Below, one piece after another: positions 52,338 to 54,252 of a DNA stretch of 54,252 bases. The position numbers and the translations under genes were made by a program. Every line of letters begins with the position of its first letter. The first letter of the stretch is position 1. The notes beneath the pieces were generated by a model. The model did not search any database, had not been told where the DNA came from, and saw nothing but the letters and a program-made list of their open reading frames with translations. The stretch comes from Okeania sp. SIO2B3 (GTDB lineage: Bacteria; Cyanobacteriota; Cyanobacteriia; Cyanobacteriales; Microcoleaceae): the NCBI RefSeq assembly GCF_010672525.1, contig NZ_JAAHGH010000043.1:1-54252 (forward strand). Direction: 5' to 3'.

Positions 52338-52967
52338 ATGATTAAAGTATTATTAGTAGATGATGAAAACTTAATCCGGCGTGGATTAAAAGCTTTATTA
52401 AAGTTAGAAAATTATTTACAAATAGTAGGAGAGGCCGAAAATGGAGAAATGGCAATAAATCAAATAGAAAATCTACAGCCAGATGTAGTTTTAATGGATG
52501 TGCGAATGCCAATAATGGATGGAGTAGCAGCAACTAAAGAAATTTGTCAGCGTTTCCCAGAAGTAAAAATATTAATATTAACTACATTTGATGACGATCG
52601 ATATGTCACTCAAGCATTGAAATATGGAGCAGCAGGATATTTACTAAAAGACACACCCTCAGAAGAATTAGGTCAAGCAATTCAAGCTGTATTTAAAGGT
52701 TATACACAACTAGGACCAGGTATAGGTAAAAAAGCTATTTCTCAAATGGCAATTCCTGTTAGTAACCTTTCCCAAAATTGGCAAGAATTAACACCAAGAG
52801 AACAAGAAATTTTAAAGTTAATTGCTTCTGGTGCAAATAACCGAGAAATAGCAAAAACTCTCTATATTTCTGAGAAGACTGTCAAAAATCATATCACTAA
52901 TATTCTCAGGAGGTTAAATTTACGCGATCGCACTCAAGCTGCTATTTTTGCCCATTCAATTTTATAG
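52338..52967 (+). CDS. NarL/FixJ-family response regulator
   Basis: 209 residues. The receiver domain (1-120) has Asp8/Asp9, the phosphorylated Asp54 in VVLMDVRMP, Thr82 and Lys104. The LuxR/GerE HTH (about 147-205) starts ELTPREQEILKLIASGANNR and includes the recognition helix SEKTVKNHITNILRRL. It should bind promoters when phosphorylated by the kinase at 50589. It directly abuts a GGAAGAA array at its stop. Confidence 0.95.
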   Translation: MIKVLLVDDENLIRRGLKALLKLENYLQIVGEAENGEMAINQIENLQPDVVLMDVRMPIMDGVAATKEICQRFPEVKILILTTFDDDRYVTQALKYGAAGYLLKDTPSEELGQAIQAVFKGYTQLGPGIGKKAISQMAIPVSNLSQNWQELTPREQEILKLIASGANNREIAKTLYISEKTVKNHITNILRRLNLRDRTQAAIFAHSIL

Positions 52968-52968
52968 C

Positions 52969-52990
52969 AGAAGGAAGAAGGAAGAAAAGA
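52969..52990. repeat. Short heptamer array GGAAGAA
   Basis: GAAGGAAGAAGGAAGAA begins 2 bp after the response-regulator stop and continues as AAAGAAGAAAG; purine-rich on the sense strand. Confidence 0.8.
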
Positions 52991-53362
52991 AGAAAGTGTT
53001 TGATCGCGAATTCAATGGACATAATATAACCAGGACTTACGCAAATTGACTTTGAAACCACCATTTGTAGGGGCGAATGGTATTGGCGTTCCGCCAAGCT
53101 CCGAATGCCACCCTCCCTAAATGTTCTGGTGGTGGTGCATTGTAATGGTCGTGCATCGTCATTATTTTTGTTACGAGGCACAGCAGTGGGAGCATCTTGC
53201 TCCCGTGCCAGGTATTCCTTTTTCCTGTATACCATTACTATTGGGACTACCAATGTTCCATCTCAACGCCATTACCAAATCTTTTTCGATCTCCCCATCT
53301 CCCCATCTCCCCATCCCCCCATCTCCCCACCCTTCCCACACTTCCCACCCTTCCTCACTCCC
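52991..53362. other. Non-coding spacer with repeat patches
   Basis: A family C left end (AGGACTTACGCAAATTG) at about 53032 without a matching right end, GTAGGGGCGAATGG, a GGGAGCAtctTGCTCCC hairpin at about 53189 as in the 16-kb satellite, and CTCCCCATCTCCCCATCTC simple repeats at about 53290-53330. Confidence 0.5.
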
Positions 53363-54061
53363 CTACTCCATTTGACTGGGAATCAAAATCAAAGACCAAT
53401 AAGGAACATCCCCTTGCTCAACCTCAGTAATGTCAACAATTCGCTGATTTGATTGAGTTGCCCTTTCAATATAAAGCGCCCTATGCAATAACCCTAAGCG
53501 ATCAATAACCCTACGGACTTTGGTAAAATGCCTCCCTAATTTGATAATAACCGCTGCATCAACAACAGCAAGGCGATCGCTCAAAGTAATTTCATCCAAA
53601 GTAGCGGGGATAATACTCAATACATCATTGCCATAAGTAATTGGCACACCGAGCATAGCAGCACTTGCCATTGTGGAAGAAATTCCTGGTACAATTTCAG
53701 TAGGAAACTGTCTGTAAAGTCGCTGAAAAATATACATAAATGAGCCATAAAGCATTGGTTCCCCTTCACACAACACAGCCACATCTGTCCCAATTTTTAG
53801 GTGTTCGGCAATCTTTTCAGCAGCTATATCATAATAAGGTTGTGGCGATCGCTTAATATCAAACGGTAAAGACATAGAAATTTCTATCTGGTCGGGACGA
53901 ATAAAGTCCGAGACGATCGCCCGTGCTAAAGCCTTTCCATTTTCAGAAATAGGGTAAGCAATTACCGGAACAGTAGTCAAAATGCGGTGTGCTTTCAAAG
54001 TCAGCAACTCTGGGTCGCCAGGTCCAATGCCTAATCCATACAGTCGTCCTAATTCTGTCAT
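53363..54061 (-). CDS. cobI: Precorrin-2 C20-methyltransferase
   Basis: 232 residues. It adds the C20 methyl group in cobalamin (corrin ring) synthesis using S-adenosylmethionine. GLGIGPGDPELLTLKA is the family-3 SUMT-like start, LCEGEPMLYGSFMYI and VPGISSTMASAA are the central motifs, and TKVRRVIDRLGLLHRALYIE with TEVEQGDVPYWSLILIP close the domain. Length fits CobI/CbiL. The gene is alone here; other cob genes are elsewhere. Confidence 0.95.
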   Translation of the reverse strand: MTELGRLYGLGIGPGDPELLTLKAHRILTTVPVIAYPISENGKALARAIVSDFIRPDQIEISMSLPFDIKRSPQPYYDIAAEKIAEHLKIGTDVAVLCEGEPMLYGSFMYIFQRLYRQFPTEIVPGISSTMASAAMLGVPITYGNDVLSIIPATLDEITLSDRLAVVDAAVIIKLGRHFTKVRRVIDRLGLLHRALYIERATQSNQRIVDITEVEQGDVPYWSLILIPSQME

Positions 54062-54108
54062 ATATAATCCGGTTATATAGTATAGATTTATAATTCTATA
54101 ATTACAAT

Positions 54109-54203
54109 AGACATCTTCAGAAAAGAGGGAACAGGGAACAGGGAAAAATAATTGACAATTGATGGATAAGAATTGATTTTATTTTGAATTTTAGCAGATA
54201 TCT
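54109..54203. mobile_element. Inverted-repeat element K4 (95 bp)
   Basis: AGACATCTTC and GCAGATATCT ends flanked by AAT on both sides; the interior (AATAATTGA, AATTGATTTTATTTTGA) is the inverse of K2 and K3. Confidence 0.7.
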
Positions 54204-54252
54204 AATATTTAATCTCCCCATCTCCCCATCTCCCCATCCCCCCATCTCCCCA

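Overview
The window comes from a filamentous, probably marine, cyanobacterium. It holds psbA (partial), psbM, a glutamate racemase, cyanobacterial-type FtsH, precorrin-2 methyltransferase, XisH/XisI proteins and the cyanobacteria-restricted PDZ/radical-SAM protein. The octamer GCGATCGC (HIP1) recurs throughout, the DNA is AT-rich, coding density is low, and heptamer repeats (CCTTCTT/GGAAGAA) and short inverted-repeat elements fill the spacers. Trichodesmium, Okeania or a relative fits best; this is inference from gene style and repeat load, not a database match.

Layout. 0-9 kb: psbA 3' end and terminator, an unknown small gene, a ribbon-helix-helix/HTH mini-operon, a histidine kinase next to a broken PAS gene, murI, and a spondin/RTX secreted protein. 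9-16 kb: an accessory stretch with two STAND-type P-loop ATPases (one fused to a glycine-zipper membrane domain), a truncated DUF4351 gene with a partial tandem copy, and a nuclease-like gene broken by an element. 16-25 kb: a nested satellite, recQ, two convergent xisH-xisI pairs each broken in the opposite partner, a GT4 glycosyltransferase, nfi and a small membrane protein. 25-35 kb: two tandem histidine kinases, a 164-bp tandem array, an M23 peptidase, a tnpB relic, ftsH and a 413-bp tandem array. 35-49 kb: PadR regulator plus HlyD-type adaptor, a tnpB pseudogene, sulfotransferase, thioesterase, universal stress protein, psbM with a 2Fe-2S ferredoxin, a giant TolC-family protein with 56-residue repeats, and a radical-SAM protein. 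49-54 kb: a Spy-like protein, a NarL-type two-component pair and cobI.

The strongest structural signal is the set of small non-autonomous inverted-repeat elements. At least five families can be delimited by their own target duplications: B (6 bp), C (91 bp long, 5 bp), D (8 bp), I (3 bp, TAA) and K (3 bp). For family B the filled and empty versions of one site are both in the window. These elements have broken xisH, a nuclease-like gene and several tnpB copies, and one supplies the last base of a stop codon. Heptamer arrays sit just 3' of at least five stop codons, always purine-rich on the sense strand, and one has entered the padR reading frame.

No complete autonomous transposon, rRNA, tRNA or CRISPR array was recognised. 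The best candidates for a poorly described system are the glycine-zipper STAND ATPase at 13.5-16.0 kb with its neighbours, and the two half-broken xisHI pairs.
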